Below, piece by piece: positions 44,600-53,825 of a stretch of 64,000 bases of DNA; position 1 is the first letter of the stretch; every line of letters begins with the position of its first letter. The notes below the pieces were generated by a model, which was given only the letters and a program-made list of their open reading frames with translations, ran no database searches and had not been told where the DNA came from. The position numbers and the translations under genes are program-made. Source of the DNA: Chryseobacterium sp. FP211-J200 (GTDB lineage Bacteria > Bacteroidota > Bacteroidia > Flavobacteriales > Weeksellaceae); the NCBI RefSeq assembly GCF_001643375.1, contig NZ_LSHB01000056.1, forward strand, positions 1 to 64,000, read 5' to 3'.

Positions 44600-45733
44600 A
44601 TGAAAAAACTATTATTCATAGACCGCGACGGAACTTTGGTTCTCGAACCCGAAGATTATCAGGTTGATTCTTTTCAGAAACTAAAATTTTATCCGCAGGT
44701 TTTCAAATACCTTTCAAAAATCGTGAACGAATTGGATTACGAATTGGTAATGGTGACCAATCAGGACGGTTTGGGAACAGATTCTCATCCGGAAGAAAAC
44801 TTTTGGACGATTCAAAATTTTATCATTGATACATTTGAAAGTCAGGACATCAGATTCGAAGACGTTTTCATTGATAAAACCTTCGCCAAAGACAATGCGC
44901 CCACTAGAAAACCAAACACTGGACTTCTGACCAAATATTTTGATAAAGAAATTTACGATTTAGAAAATTCTTTCGTTATCGGTGACCGAATTACCGACGT
45001 GAAACTGGCAAAAAACCTCAATTCAAAAGCGATTTTCATTGATAATGACGAGAATCTTGGCGCTGATGAGATTTTAGAAAATGATGAACTCGAAGCTGTA
45101 ATTGGTTTAAAAACTACTTCCTGGAAAGAGATCTATGAATTCTTGAAACTCGAAAATAGAGCCGCAGAAATCATCAGAAACACCAACGAAACCAAAATAA
45201 AGATCAATCTAAACCTCGACGGAACGGGAAAATCTAATATCGAAACTGGAATTCCGTTTTTCAATCATATGCTCGACCAGATTGCAAAACACGGTCAGAT
45301 GGATTTGGAAATCAAGGTGGATGGCGATTTGGAAGTGGACGAACATCACACGATTGAAGACACAGGAATTGCCCTTGGAGAGGCATTTTATCAAGCTTTA
45401 GGAAACAAATTGGGAATCGAGCGTTACGCTTTCGTTTTACCGATGGACGACTGTCTGGCGCAGGTAGCGTTGGATTTTGGCGGCCGAAACTGGATTGTTT
45501 GGGAAGCCGATTTCAAACGTGAAATGATTGGAAAAATGCCCACAGAAATGTTCTTCCATTTCTTCAAATCCTTCTCCGATTCGGCAAGAGCAAATCTCAA
45601 TATCAAAGCGGAAGGCGACAACGAGCACCACAAAATAGAATCGATTTTCAAAGCCTTCGCAAAATGCCTGAAATCTGCTGTAAAGCGCGACCCAGACAAA
45701 ATGATTCTCCCATCAACAAAAGGAATGTTATGA
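44600..45733 (+). CDS. hisB: Bifunctional HisB (histidinol-phosphatase and IGP dehydratase)
   Basis: A 377-residue fusion catalysing steps 7 and 9 of the pathway. The N-terminal HAD phosphatase (about 1-165) begins with the nucleophile motif FIDRDGTL and includes DNAPTRKP. The C-terminal imidazoleglycerol-phosphate dehydratase (about 180-377) carries the two metal-binding motifs [17 protein letters not shown] and [14 protein letters not shown]. The bifunctional form is also found in enteric bacteria. The stop overlaps hisH by 4 nt. Confidence 0.97.
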   Translation: MKKLLFIDRDGTLVLEPEDYQVDSFQKLKFYPQVFKYLSKIVNELDYELVMVTNQDGLGTDSHPEENFWTIQNFIIDTFESQDIRFEDVFIDKTFAKDNAPTRKPNTGLLTKYFDKEIYDLENSFVIGDRITDVKLAKNLNSKAIFIDNDENLGADEILENDELEAVIGLKTTSWKEIYEFLKLENRAAEIIRNTNETKIKINLNLDGTGKSNIETGIPFFNHMLDQIAKHGQMDLEIKVDGDLEVDEHHTIEDTGIALGEAFYQALGNKLGIERYAFVLPMDDCLAQVALDFGGRNWIVWEADFKREMIGKMPTEMFFHFFKSFSDSARANLNIKAEGDNEHHKIESIFKAFAKCLKSAVKRDPDKMILPSTKGML

Positions 45734-46311
45734 ATACAGTTATCATAGACTACAAAGCCGGAAACGTGCAAAGTCTGCTTTTCGCAATAGAAAGGCTTGG
45801 TTTTTCAGCAAAGATCACGAGCAATCCAGACGAAATTTCGAATGCCGACAAAGTCATTTTTCCAGGCGTTGGAGAAGCTTCGTTTGCGATGAATTCCTTG
45901 CGGGAAAACCAACTCGATTTACTAATTCCCGAACTCAAACAGCCACTTTTGGGCATCTGTCTCGGGATGCAGTTGCTTTGCAAAGATTCGGAGGAGAGCA
46001 ATACGAAAGCTTTAGGAATCTTCGATGTTTCGGTTACAAAATTTCCGGATTCTGTTTTGGTTCCGCAAATTGGATGGAATCAGATTTATGATTTGAAATC
46101 CGATCTGTTCAAAGGCATTCCTGAGCAGACTTACACGTATCTAGTTCACAGTTACTACGTTGCGAAAAACGAAAACACGATTGCGACCACAGATTATTCC
46201 GAAGCTTACAGCACGGCTTTACAAAAAGATAACTTTTTCGGTGTTCAGTTTCATCCCGAGAAAAGCGGAATTTTGGGAAGCAAAATATTAGAGAACTTTT
46301 TAAAATTATAA
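45730..46311 (+). CDS. hisH: Imidazole glycerol phosphate synthase glutaminase subunit HisH
   Basis: Class I glutamine amidotransferase of 193 residues that supplies ammonia to HisF. The catalytic triad is visible: Cys in [11 protein letters not shown] (about residue 78) and His/Glu in QFHPEKSG (about 175-179). ATG at 45730 ([16 protein letters not shown]) is the family start; an in-frame ATG 66 nt upstream lies inside hisB. A 177-nt gap with a repeated element then separates it from hisA. Confidence 0.96.
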   Translation: MNTVIIDYKAGNVQSLLFAIERLGFSAKITSNPDEISNADKVIFPGVGEASFAMNSLRENQLDLLIPELKQPLLGICLGMQLLCKDSEESNTKALGIFDVSVTKFPDSVLVPQIGWNQIYDLKSDLFKGIPEQTYTYLVHSYYVAKNENTIATTDYSEAYSTALQKDNFFGVQFHPEKSGILGSKILENFLKL

Positions 46312-46315
46312 AAAT

Positions 46316-46440
46316 TGACCACGTCGAACCACTGCGTTAGGTTTGGGGCGCCTTTATCCGTCCTCCACTCCCGCTTTTTTGTGCCAAGGCTTTTCCAAGG
46401 CTTACAAAAAGAGCTCCGTTCAGGCCGGGGCGCGCTTCGC
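46316..46440 (-). repeat. Dispersed structured element inside the his operon, copy E
   Basis: The core (46342-46440) is a reverse-complement copy of the family, with GCGCC/GGCGC-type ends and a longer centre (CCAAGGC repeats, 46383-46402). The accessory module GACCACGTCGAACCACTG and the following CGTTAGG (46316-46341) is present, as in copy A. It fills the only large gap in an otherwise overlapping operon (hisH stop 46311, hisA start 46489). Confidence 0.8.
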
Positions 46441-46488
46441 AAGTATCGAAGTTTTCCCAATCAATCGAACATAAAAGTAAAATAGAAA

Positions 46489-47205
46489 ATGAGAATCATC
46501 CCAGCAATAGACATCATCAACGGCGAATGCGTCCGGCTTTCCAAAGGCGATTACAACCAGAAAACGATTTACAATTCCAATGTTTTGGATGTTGCCAAAA
46601 ACTTTGAAGCCAACGGAATACAGTTCCTGCATTTGGTAGATTTGGATGGCGCAAAGCAAAATCAAATCATCAATTATAAAATCTTAGAACAAATCTCAAA
46701 CGAAACCAATCTAATCATCGATTTTGGTGGCGGTTTGAAATCCGAAAAAGACATTGAAATCGCTTTTGAAAGTGGCGCCAATCAAGTTACGCTTGGAAGT
46801 GTCGCAGTAAAAAATCCGGAATTATTCCAGTCCAGTTTTAAAAAATATGGTTCAGAAAAAATCATTTTGGGCGCTGATGCAAGAAATGAAAAGATTGCCG
46901 TTTCTGGTTGGCTGGAAGAAAGTGAAAGGAACATTTACGACTTCATCACAGAAAAAACAGAAGCCGGAATCGAGTACGTCATATCAACAGACATCGATAA
47001 AGACGGAATGTTGGAAGGTCCTTCTTTCGAATTGTATCAAAACATAATTTCTCAAAATCCCAATATAAAACTGATCGCTTCCGGTGGAATTACTTCTACT
47101 AATGATTTAGTTCAATTAAAATCATTAGGTTGTGAAGGCGCAATCATCGGGAAAGCTTTATATGAAAACAGAATTACGTTCAACGATTTAAAACCACTTA
47201 TCTAA
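46489..47205 (+). CDS. hisA: Phosphoribosylformimino-AICAR ribotide isomerase HisA
   Basis: A (beta/alpha)8 barrel of 238 residues that catalyses the Amadori rearrangement before HisF. The catalytic aspartate is in [19 protein letters not shown] (Asp8) and the second in [14 protein letters not shown] (about 168). [27 protein letters not shown] and [11 protein letters not shown] are the phosphate-binding blocks. Its stop shares one base with hisF (TAATG), so the two barrels are translationally coupled. Confidence 0.96.
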   Translation: MRIIPAIDIINGECVRLSKGDYNQKTIYNSNVLDVAKNFEANGIQFLHLVDLDGAKQNQIINYKILEQISNETNLIIDFGGGLKSEKDIEIAFESGANQVTLGSVAVKNPELFQSSFKKYGSEKIILGADARNEKIAVSGWLEESERNIYDFITEKTEAGIEYVISTDIDKDGMLEGPSFELYQNIISQNPNIKLIASGGITSTNDLVQLKSLGCEGAIIGKALYENRITFNDLKPLI

Positions 47206-47957
47206 TGTTAGCAAAAAGAATCATTCCGTGCCTTGACATCAAGAATGGAGAAACGGTGAAAGGCGTTAATTTTTTGGATTTGAAAGAAGTTGGAAATCCT
47301 GTGGAAATGGCTATCAAATATTCTGAGCAAGGTGCAGATGAATTGGTTTTTCTGGATATTTCCGCAACCGATGAACGAAGAAAAACTTTAATTCCATTAG
47401 TGAAAGAAATTGCGAAAAATATCAATATTCCGTTTACCGTTGGTGGCGGAATCAACGCTTTGGAAAATGTGGAAGAACTTTTGAAAAACGGCGCGGACAA
47501 AATCACAATCAATTCTGCAGCATTATCGAATCCAAAATTGATAAGTGAAGTTGCTAAACGGTTTGGCTCACAATGTATGGTTTTGGCGATTGATACCAAA
47601 TTCGTTGGAAATCAACACAAAGTTTTCAGCAACGGCGGAAAAATCGAAACTGAAAAAGAATTGTTTTCCTGGGCGAAAGAAGTCGAGAATCTAGGAGCAG
47701 GAGAAATCCTTTTAACATCAATGAATACAGACGGAACAAAAGCTGGATTCGCGATTGACATTACTAAAGAACTTTCAGCATTAATCAATATTCCAGTAAT
47801 TGCTTCCGGAGGCGCAGGAACGATGCAACATTTTGAAGACGTTTTCACGGAAACCAAAGCAACTGGAGCTTTGGCGGCGAGTATTTTTCACTTCAATGAA
47901 ATCGGAATTCCGGAACTTAAAAATTATTTAAAATCTAAAAACCTACCCATACGATGA
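47205..47957 (+). CDS. hisF: Imidazole glycerol phosphate synthase cyclase subunit HisF
   Basis: A 250-residue barrel that forms IGP and AICAR using ammonia from His[20 protein letters not shown] holds Asp11-type catalytic residue, and [17 protein letters not shown] holds the second Asp (about 130). [13 protein letters not shown] is the phosphate-binding segment. It overlaps hisIE by 4 nt. Confidence 0.97.
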   Translation: MLAKRIIPCLDIKNGETVKGVNFLDLKEVGNPVEMAIKYSEQGADELVFLDISATDERRKTLIPLVKEIAKNINIPFTVGGGINALENVEELLKNGADKITINSAALSNPKLISEVAKRFGSQCMVLAIDTKFVGNQHKVFSNGGKIETEKELFSWAKEVENLGAGEILLTSMNTDGTKAGFAIDITKELSALINIPVIASGGAGTMQHFEDVFTETKATGALAASIFHFNEIGIPELKNYLKSKNLPIR

Positions 47958-48541
47958 CTATAAAATTTGACAACAATACAGGCTTGGTTCCCGTAATCAT
48001 CCAAGATTATCTTAATCTGAAAGTCCTCATGCTTGGTTATATGAATCAAGAATCTTTTGATAAAACTTTGGCAGAAAAGAAAGTCACTTTTTTTTCCCGT
48101 TCCAAAAACAGACTTTGGACTAAAGGTGAAACTTCTGGAAATTTTCTTGAGTTGATTGATTGGAAAATCGATTGCGACCAAGACGCTATCCTCATCAAAG
48201 CAAAACCTTTCGGACCAACTTGTCACAACGGAACGACGACCTGTTTTGCTGAGGAAAATGACAAAGCATTTCTTTACGAATTGCAACAAACGATCTCTGA
48301 TAAAATTGATACCAATGATGAAAGTTCCTACACCAACGAGCTTTACAAAAGAGGCATCAACAAGGTGGCGCAAAAAGTGGGTGAAGAAGCTGTAGAGCTC
48401 GTAATAGAAGCGAAAGATAATAATACTGAATTATTCCTGAATGAAGCTGCAGACCTGATGTATCATTATTTGATTTTGCTGAAAGCGAAAGGTTTTACCT
48501 TGGAAGATGTGGAGCAGGTTTTGAAATCGAGAAGTAAATAA
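47954..48541 (+). CDS. hisIE: Bifunctional phosphoribosyl-AMP cyclohydrolase/ATP pyrophosphatase HisIE
   Basis: A 195-residue fusion for steps 2 and 3 of the pathway. The N-terminal HisI part (about 1-105) carries the metal and substrate motifs [22 protein letters not shown] and CHNGTTTCF. The C-terminal HisE part (about 110-195) is a helical MazG-like pyrophosphatase with [17 protein letters not shown]. It ends the operon at a strong terminator. Confidence 0.97.
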   Translation: MTIKFDNNTGLVPVIIQDYLNLKVLMLGYMNQESFDKTLAEKKVTFFSRSKNRLWTKGETSGNFLELIDWKIDCDQDAILIKAKPFGPTCHNGTTTCFAEENDKAFLYELQQTISDKIDTNDESSYTNELYKRGINKVAQKVGEEAVELVIEAKDNNTELFLNEAADLMYHYLILLKAKGFTLEDVEQVLKSRSK

Positions 48542-48570
48542 AAAAATTCCAGCTATTGCTGGAATTTTTT
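48541..48570 (+). terminator. Bidirectional terminator between his operon and pdxH
   Basis: AAAAAATTCCAGC pairs with GCTGGAATTTTTT through 13 perfect base pairs around TATT. It ends the his operon and the convergent pdxH transcript. Confidence 0.92.
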
Positions 48571-49219
48571 ATGGTGCTAATCTTGATATTTTCCAATCGA
48601 TATGATTTTCCAAAGTGTAAATAATTCTGTCGTGGAGTCGGTTTGGACGGCCTTGCCAAAATTCGATTTCGTAGGGTTTTGCGATATAGCCGCCCCAATT
48701 TTCGGGTCTTGGAATTTCTTTGTCTTCGAATTCTTTTTCTAGGTCTTTCAATTTATTTTCGAGGAAATCTCGATTCGGGATCTCTTGACTTTGTGGAGAA
48801 ACTGCGGCGCCTAACTGGCTTCCTTTGGGACGTGAATGGAAATAGCCGTCGCTGAGATTTTCTGCAATTCTTTCCACATTGGCTTTGATGATGATTTGTC
48901 TTTCCAGACTTGGCCAGAAAAAATGAAGACAGGCTTTGTGCGTATTCTCGATTGATTTTCCTTTTCGACTTTCATAATTGGTGTAGAAGATGAAACCTTC
49001 CCAATTGTAGGATTTGAGCAGGACCATTCTTGTTCTTGGACAACCGTCTTCTTCTATGGTTGAGATGGCCATTGCATTGGATTCTGCGACTTCGGGATTA
49101 TTTTCTGCATCCAGGAACCAATCGCGGAATTGTTCGATTGGATTTTCTTTTATCTGGGTTTCTATGAGTTGGGATTTTTCGTAGATTCTTCTTTTATCGT
49201 GGAGGTTTTCTGAGTTCAT
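48569..49219 (-). CDS. pdxH: Pyridoxamine/pyridoxine 5'-phosphate oxidase PdxH
   Basis: FMN-dependent oxidase that makes pyridoxal phosphate. The 216-residue protein has the family FMN/PLP segments NAMAISTIEEDGCPRTRMVLLKSYNWEGFIFYTNYESRKG and FFWPSLERQIIIKAN, and the C-terminal WQGRPNRLHDR motif. The last residues are encoded by the terminator arm at 48558-48570. Its upstream region to yqgE is a 375-nt repeat-rich gap. Confidence 0.96.
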   Translation of the reverse strand: MNSENLHDKRRIYEKSQLIETQIKENPIEQFRDWFLDAENNPEVAESNAMAISTIEEDGCPRTRMVLLKSYNWEGFIFYTNYESRKGKSIENTHKACLHFFWPSLERQIIIKANVERIAENLSDGYFHSRPKGSQLGAAVSPQSQEIPNRDFLENKLKDLEKEFEDKEIPRPENWGGYIAKPYEIEFWQGRPNRLHDRIIYTLENHIDWKISRLAP

Positions 49220-49582
49220 CTTCTTTCAAATTGTAAAATTTCTAAACGCAAAGTTCGCAAAGTTTTTTATATACTAACTGTTTTAAGTTCGCAAAGATGT
49301 AAAACTCATCAAAGAAAAACGAAATGTAACAACAAATGTTGAATTGAAAGACAAATCTTCAACTTGGCGAAGCTGCATCCTACTTTGACTGCGCCCAGTA
49401 TAAACTCTTTGAACGGAAATCCTTTGATGGCTAGAAATGCTTGTGCAAAAAAGATTGACTACGTCATACCTCTTTGTTAGGTTTGGAAGTAGAAGACGGA
49501 TCAAGCTGCCCGAATTATTTTAATTGAGATAATTTTAACTTAAATTTTAGATGAATTCTTTTTTCAAAAAAATATTTTTTTA
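49220..49582. repeat. Repeat-rich intergenic region with degenerate structured element, copy F
   Basis: A GCAAAG-type repeat occupies 49245-49300 (CGCAAAGTTCGCAAAG and TTCGCAAAG). The region 49368-49512 carries a degenerate copy of the structured family (CGAAGCTGC, GCAAAAAAGATTG, AAGACGGATCAAGCTGCCCGAA) interrupted by the GTTAGGTTTGG module. No gene is visible; the pdxH promoter should be near the right end of this stretch on the minus strand but no clear box was found. Confidence 0.6.
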
Positions 49583-49590
49583 TAGATTTG
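49583..49590 (+). promoter_or_regulatory. -7 box placed 4 nt before the YqgE start codon
   Basis: TAGATTTG matches TAnnTTTG; ATAG then ATG at 49595. Same spacing as at 13233-13240 and 35671-35678. Confidence 0.6.
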
Positions 49591-49594
49591 ATAG

Positions 49595-50143
49595 ATGAAT
49601 TACTCTTACAAAGGTAAAATTTTGATATCAACACCGGATATTTCGGGTGACATATTTTCCCGTTCGGTCGTTCTAATTATCGACCACAACGAGAATGGCG
49701 CATTTGGTCTGATCCTCAACAAAAAGAATCAGAACATGAGCTCCAAACTGTTGAATATCCTTGGTTTTCCAGTGGAACTGTACGAGGGCGGACCTGTGGA
49801 ACACGGAAGAATTTACTTTATTTTGAAAGGCGAAAAAATAACGACAGAGTTTATAGAGATCAATAAGGAGTTCTATCTCACAGAAGATATAGATTCTGTG
49901 GTTTCGGCAATGATCAATGGAGAAATAAGTACGGCTGACATCAAGGTTTTCTCAGGTTATTCCGGTTGGGGTGCTTTGCAACTGGAGGGCGAATTGCAGC
50001 GTAAAATGTGGACCATCGTGGATGTTTACAATCTGGATTACACGTTACCAAACGATCAAGGTCTTTGGAAAAACATCATGCAGAATCTGGGAGGCGAATT
50101 TTTGCTTTGGGCGAATGCGCCGGAGGATGTTTCGATGAATTAG
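49595..50143 (+). CDS. YqgE/AlgH family protein
   Basis: A 182-residue cytosolic protein of the DUF179 family, with the opening GKILISTPDISGDIFSRSVVLIIDHNENGAFGLILNK and the GGPVEHGRIYFIL and FSGYSGWGALQLEGELQ blocks. Function is not firmly established (AlgH was named for an alginate effect). The -7 box 4 nt before the ATG predicts a leaderless mRNA. It ends before a shared terminator. Confidence 0.93.
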   Translation: MNYSYKGKILISTPDISGDIFSRSVVLIIDHNENGAFGLILNKKNQNMSSKLLNILGFPVELYEGGPVEHGRIYFILKGEKITTEFIEINKEFYLTEDIDSVVSAMINGEISTADIKVFSGYSGWGALQLEGELQRKMWTIVDVYNLDYTLPNDQGLWKNIMQNLGGEFLLWANAPEDVSMN

Positions 50144-50196
50144 ATTGAGAGATGATAGAGAAAAGAGAATAGACTTTTCAATTTGATTATAAAATT

Positions 50197-50223
50197 AAAT
50201 CCCGAGTTAACTCGGGATTTTTT
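50197..50223 (+). terminator. Bidirectional terminator shared by yqgE and the DUF1398 gene
   Basis: AAATCCCGAG (50197-50206) pairs with CTCGGGATTT (50211-50220), followed by T. The loop TTAA contains the stop codon of the minus-strand DUF1398 gene (50207-50209), and the right arm encodes its final residues. Confidence 0.9.
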
Positions 50224-50596
50224 CTTCGTAAATAGCTGCTCCTTCGCAATCGTAATAAGTGCAGGTTTTTGCTTTTAGATCTACAACCCATTTGAAAACA
50301 CCACTATCAGCACAATCTTTGCAAAATTGGAAAAAGTCTGTATTTCCCTGTTGGTGATTTCTTAGGTCTGATAAAAATTTCTCAGGATTCACGATGCCGT
50401 AAATGAGCAATGCTGCATATCGCTGAGCTGAAGTCACTTGTTCGTCATCATTTCCTTTGTATGTTGAAGATCCATCCTCTACATAAGTTTCGAATGATGA
50501 AACACCTAATTCTTTTACGGTTTTGGCAAACTCTGGAAAATCCTTCCCTGTTTCTATGTTTGAATACGCGGCTTCTATTTGTGCAAGTGTGAACAT
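50207..50596 (-). CDS. DUF1398 family protein
   Basis: A 129-residue protein with the family opening MFTLAQIEAAYSNIETGKDFPEFAKTVKELGV and a C-terminal GVFKWVVDLKAKTCTYYDCEGA block. The family is of unknown function and is sometimes annotated as phage-envelope-like. Its stop codon lies in the loop of the terminator, so the 3' end of the coding region is part of the hairpin. It is the last gene of a compact minus-strand operon (50207-52761) with gaps of 1-20 nt. Confidence 0.88.
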   Translation of the reverse strand: MFTLAQIEAAYSNIETGKDFPEFAKTVKELGVSSFETYVEDGSSTYKGNDDEQVTSAQRYAALLIYGIVNPEKFLSDLRNHQQGNTDFFQFCKDCADSGVFKWVVDLKAKTCTYYDCEGAAIYEEKIPS

Positions 50597-50598
50597 AG

Positions 50599-51435
50599 TT
50601 ATAAATTTTTCTGTGTTTTGACTTTCTTTGATATCTCTCTGATTTCCTTTAATAACAAATGAAACCCTGGTTTTGCCATACTCACGTGGTCAAATCCATC
50701 TTCCTCTAATAATTTAACTGAAGGATGTTTCACAAGCTCCAACATTCTTGCCAAATAAGCGTTCTCCTCATATCTTCCGAATAATTCCAAATTTCTGTCA
50801 CCTGTGATCAAGACAATTGGTGATGCATATTTTCTGACGTGGAACAATGGTGCGTACTCGTCAATCGTAGGTTGCAGTTCCGGGATCCCTTTTTCTTTTC
50901 TGATCTGGAAATGCGTGATGGCCTGTCCGCTGAAGGGAACCAATCCTGCGATTTGATCGGCATCGATCTTATATTTCTGAAGATATTTTTTGTCCAACGT
51001 GATCATCATCGCCAAATAACCGCCAGCCGAATGTCCGGATTGGAAGATCAAGTTTTTATTTCCACCAAATTTTTCGATATTATCAAAAACCCAAGCCGTA
51101 GCTGCCGCCGCATCTTCTATGTAAGCTGGTGCTTTCACTTTCGGAGCAAGCCGATATGCTACACTTACGACTGCGATATTTTCATTTAATAATTCTTTTG
51201 GCAATTCGTTATTTCCGCCGGTCAATCCACCGCCGTGAAACCAAATGACCGTTGAGAAGTTTTTGACATTGGTCGGATAGTAGAAACTCAGTTTGCATTG
51301 CGAATTGATGTAAGCATCTTTGTTGGAAATATTTTCCGGATAATAGGAGATGTTGTTCTCTGTTTTATACTCGGTCTGAGCAAAAGAAAATGCAAAGACA
51401 AGGATCAAAATAAGGCTTAAATGTTTTCTTAGCAT
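50599..51435 (-). CDS. Secreted alpha/beta hydrolase (esterase-like)
   Basis: A 278-residue exported hydrolase with a signal peptide (MLRKHLSLILILVFAFSFAQ) and an alpha/beta hydrolase core: oxyanion HGGG in VIWFHGGGLTGG, nucleophile Ser in FQSGHSAGGYLAMM, Asp in VLITGDRNLELFG and His in EEDGFDHVSMAKPG. The layout matches carboxylesterase/arylesterase-like enzymes; the substrate is unknown. The ATG at 51435 gives the cleanest signal peptide, though one at 51444 is possible. It lies in the compact operon with Smr and phosphoesterase genes. Confidence 0.88.
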   Translation of the reverse strand: MLRKHLSLILILVFAFSFAQTEYKTENNISYYPENISNKDAYINSQCKLSFYYPTNVKNFSTVIWFHGGGLTGGNNELPKELLNENIAVVSVAYRLAPKVKAPAYIEDAAAATAWVFDNIEKFGGNKNLIFQSGHSAGGYLAMMITLDKKYLQKYKIDADQIAGLVPFSGQAITHFQIRKEKGIPELQPTIDEYAPLFHVRKYASPIVLITGDRNLELFGRYEENAYLARMLELVKHPSVKLLEEDGFDHVSMAKPGFHLLLKEIREISKKVKTQKNL

Positions 51436-51445
51436 AATTATCATT

Positions 51446-51940
51446 TTATAAAAATTTGACTTCTACTCTACCCGATTCGTGGTAGAAAAATCCGTGTTCA
51501 TCGTATTCTACATTTGACAGACCTTCCAAAATATCATAGACCATCTTTTGCAAAACACCATCTCCAATTCCGTGGATGATCTCCAGATTCTTGATGTGAT
51601 TTTTCCTGCAGAAATCTATCGTTTCCAAAAGTTTTTCTTTCTGGATCATCAACCTTTCAAAAGCGTCATGATCTGAAGGATTTTTGACCAACAGCTGAAA
51701 ATGCAGGTCCAATTTCAAAGGTGTTTTGTTATGTTTTTTTGAAACGTTTTTGGAGGTTTCATTTTTTCTAATGACAGGCGAATTCTCGTACAATCCAGAA
51801 TCGAGTATTGTCAATTGGCTTTTCGGAAAATTGTAGGTGAAACCGTGCTCATCCTCGATTTTCACCTGATCAGCAATGATCTTCAAAATGGTACCTTTCA
51901 GATCATCATCGATGACAGAAACTTTATCGCCTATTTTCAT
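51446..51940 (-). CDS. Smr-domain protein
   Basis: A 164-residue protein with an N-terminal SH3-like barrel (about 1-55, MKIGDKVSVIDDDLKGTILKI...EDEHGFTYNFPKSQL) and a C-terminal Smr domain (about 75-164) with LDLHFQLLV and the nuclease-type IHGIGDGVLQ motif. Such two-domain proteins relate to MutS2 C termini and may bind or nick nucleic acids. In the family, HGxGxG is the catalytic loop, present here as HGIGDG. Co-transcribed with the phosphoesterase and hydrolase genes. Confidence 0.88.
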   Translation of the reverse strand: MKIGDKVSVIDDDLKGTILKIIADQVKIEDEHGFTYNFPKSQLTILDSGLYENSPVIRKNETSKNVSKKHNKTPLKLDLHFQLLVKNPSDHDAFERLMIQKEKLLETIDFCRKNHIKNLEIIHGIGDGVLQKMVYDILEGLSNVEYDEHGFFYHESGRVEVKFL

Positions 51941-51943
51941 ATT

Positions 51944-52438
51944 TTATTTCGTTCCTAATTCTATCACTTCCAGATCTTTGATCTCATCTTTAAAAATCGT
52001 AAAACGCATCATCGTCCTCACTTTGTGCCAGCCAACTTTTCCGCAAGCACCAGGATTGAGATGCAACAAATTATTTCGTTTATCATACATCGCTTTCAGG
52101 ATATGCGAATGGCCAGAAATGAATAATTTCGGTTTGTTCTTCGCAATCTCTTCTTTCGCCAAAGCCGAATATCGCTCTGGATAACCGCCAATATGGATCA
52201 TCAAAACATCCAAATCCTCACATTTGAAACTTAAAACCTCGGGGAATATCGTTCTGATTTTCGCCTCATCGATATTGCCGTAAACACCACGGATCGGTTT
52301 TATCTTTTCTAATTCTTCAATCACCTTCATATTCCCAAAATCGCCACAATGCCAAACTTCATCGGCGTCTTTTGCGTAGTCTAGAATGCGGTCATCAATG
52401 TAAGAATGCGTATCTGATAAAAGGAGGATGCGTTTCAT
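51944..52438 (-). CDS. YfcE-type metallophosphoesterase
   Basis: A 164-residue calcineurin-like phosphoesterase with metal ligands in LLSDTHSYID, WHCGDFGN, GVYGNIDEAK and ISGHSHI, and a GGYPERYSA segment. YfcE-type enzymes hydrolyse phosphodiesters; the native substrate is unknown. ATG at 52438 (MKRILLLSDTHS) was used; a longer open frame upstream lies within the membrane-protein gene. It is separated from the Smr gene by 3 nt. Confidence 0.92.
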   Translation of the reverse strand: MKRILLLSDTHSYIDDRILDYAKDADEVWHCGDFGNMKVIEELEKIKPIRGVYGNIDEAKIRTIFPEVLSFKCEDLDVLMIHIGGYPERYSALAKEEIAKNKPKLFISGHSHILKAMYDKRNNLLHLNPGACGKVGWHKVRTMMRFTIFKDEIKDLEVIELGTK

Positions 52439-52458
52439 TTTGAAATTTAAATTAATAA

Positions 52459-52761
52459 TTAAAGCTGAAAAGTAATTCCGTACTTTGAATAATACCAGAT
52501 TGCTACGGCTAACGAAATTCCCATTAATAACAAAATCATCAGGATCCAAAAAGCCAGACTTTTAATTCCCTTTTTGTACAAAATCACAAATGTCGATTGC
52601 AAAACAATGAAGAGGATCAGCAATACCACGGCATTAACAACGATCTGAGTTTCCGATAATCCTTGACTGAAAAGAAAAACCGAGACCAAAACAAAGATGA
52701 TGACCATCAGTTTGATGAATTCTGCAGGATTGGAAAGTTTATTGGTTTTGAGAGGTTTCAT
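52459..52761 (-). CDS. Small membrane protein with three or four helices
   Basis: A 100-residue hydrophobic protein (MKPLKTNKLSNPAEFIKL...). Segments near residues 19-37, 42-62 and 70-94 are membrane-spanning. It has no recognised domain. It is the first gene of the compact operon and faces truA across 83 nt. An in-frame ATG at 52785 is possible but would shorten the divergent intergenic region. Confidence 0.65.
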   Translation of the reverse strand: MKPLKTNKLSNPAEFIKLMVIIFVLVSVFLFSQGLSETQIVVNAVVLLILFIVLQSTFVILYKKGIKSLAFWILMILLLMGISLAVAIWYYSKYGITFQL

Positions 52762-52844
52762 TGATTCAAGGATTTTTCGAATCACGAAATTACGAATTAA
52801 GATCTTCTTGATAATTAAAAAAAAATCAGGAAATTTGCCACGAA

Positions 52845-53573
52845 ATGAGATATTTTATAGAGTTTGCCTACAACGGTTCTTCTTTTTTTGGCTACCAGAT
52901 CCAGCCCAACCAGATTTCTGTGCAGGAAGAATTGGAAAAAGCCTTGTCAACCATTCTGAGAGAACCAATAAAAACCACTGGTGCAGGAAGAACAGACACC
53001 GGCGTGCACGCAAAAAAGATGTTCGCTCACTTCGAAACCGAACAAAAGCTGGATAAAAATCTGGTCTACAAACTCAATTCTTTTTTATCAGAAAACATTT
53101 CTATCAAACAGATTTTTGAAGTTGCTGCCGATATGCACGCCAGATTCAGTGCGACTTTCCGGACTTATGAATATTATATTTCGACAGAGAAAGACCCCTT
53201 TACAATCAACTCTTCCTGGCAAACCTGGCGACAAAAACCTCTTGATATCGAAGCGATGAACCAAGCTTGCAAAATCCTCTTCGAATACGATGATTTTACA
53301 AGTTTCGCAAAATTACATACCGATAATAAAACCAATATCTGCAAAATCTATAAAGCAGAATGGGAACAAATTGAAGATCAATTGAAATTCACGATTTCCG
53401 CAGACCGATTCCTGAGAAATATGGTAAGAGCAATAGTCGGGACAATGGTAGAAGTAGGAACCGGAAAACTGCAGCCAAAAGATTTGCGAAAAATCATTGA
53501 AGACAAATACCGAAATTCTGCCGGTGTTTCTGCGCCAGCACAAGGACTCTTTTTAGTCGATGTAGGTTATTGA
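52845..53573 (+). CDS. truA: tRNA pseudouridine(38-40) synthase TruA
   Basis: A 242-residue enzyme that modifies the tRNA anticodon arm. The catalytic Asp51 is in GAGRTDTGVHA, with YNGSSFFGYQIQ and RFLRNMVRAIVGTMVEVGTGK as the other family blocks. It stands alone; the neighbouring ORF remnant is unrelated. Confidence 0.97.
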   Translation: MRYFIEFAYNGSSFFGYQIQPNQISVQEELEKALSTILREPIKTTGAGRTDTGVHAKKMFAHFETEQKLDKNLVYKLNSFLSENISIKQIFEVAADMHARFSATFRTYEYYISTEKDPFTINSSWQTWRQKPLDIEAMNQACKILFEYDDFTSFAKLHTDNKTNICKIYKAEWEQIEDQLKFTISADRFLRNMVRAIVGTMVEVGTGKLQPKDLRKIIEDKYRNSAGVSAPAQGLFLVDVGY

Positions 53574-53653
53574 TTTTGAACACTTTATTTGTTTTGGAAG
53601 AAAATAATTGCAATTTTAAATCATTGATTAAAAGTCCTTTACATTTCTTCTAA

Positions 53654-53815
53654 AATCCAGAAACTGTCGCAGCCCCCGAAAGCAGAAAGCTGGCAATAGA
53701 CCCTCTTTCGAAATCAATTGTTAATGTTGAATTTAAGAAAGCTCATAATTCTATCTTATTTATCGGTGGTGGTAACGATGCTATTTTACCCCCGGAATTC
53801 ACTGCAATAATTTGA
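53654..53815 (+). pseudogene. Remnant resembling an alpha/beta hydrolase C terminus
   Basis: An open frame of 53 codons without an ATG between stop codons at 53651 and 53813. It encodes KAHNSILFIGGGNDAILPPEF, the strand-Asp segment typical of alpha/beta hydrolase C termini. The upstream part of the gene is not visible in any frame, so this looks like a decayed fragment. Family assignment is by eye only. Confidence 0.4.
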
Positions 53816-53825
53816 TAACGTAACC

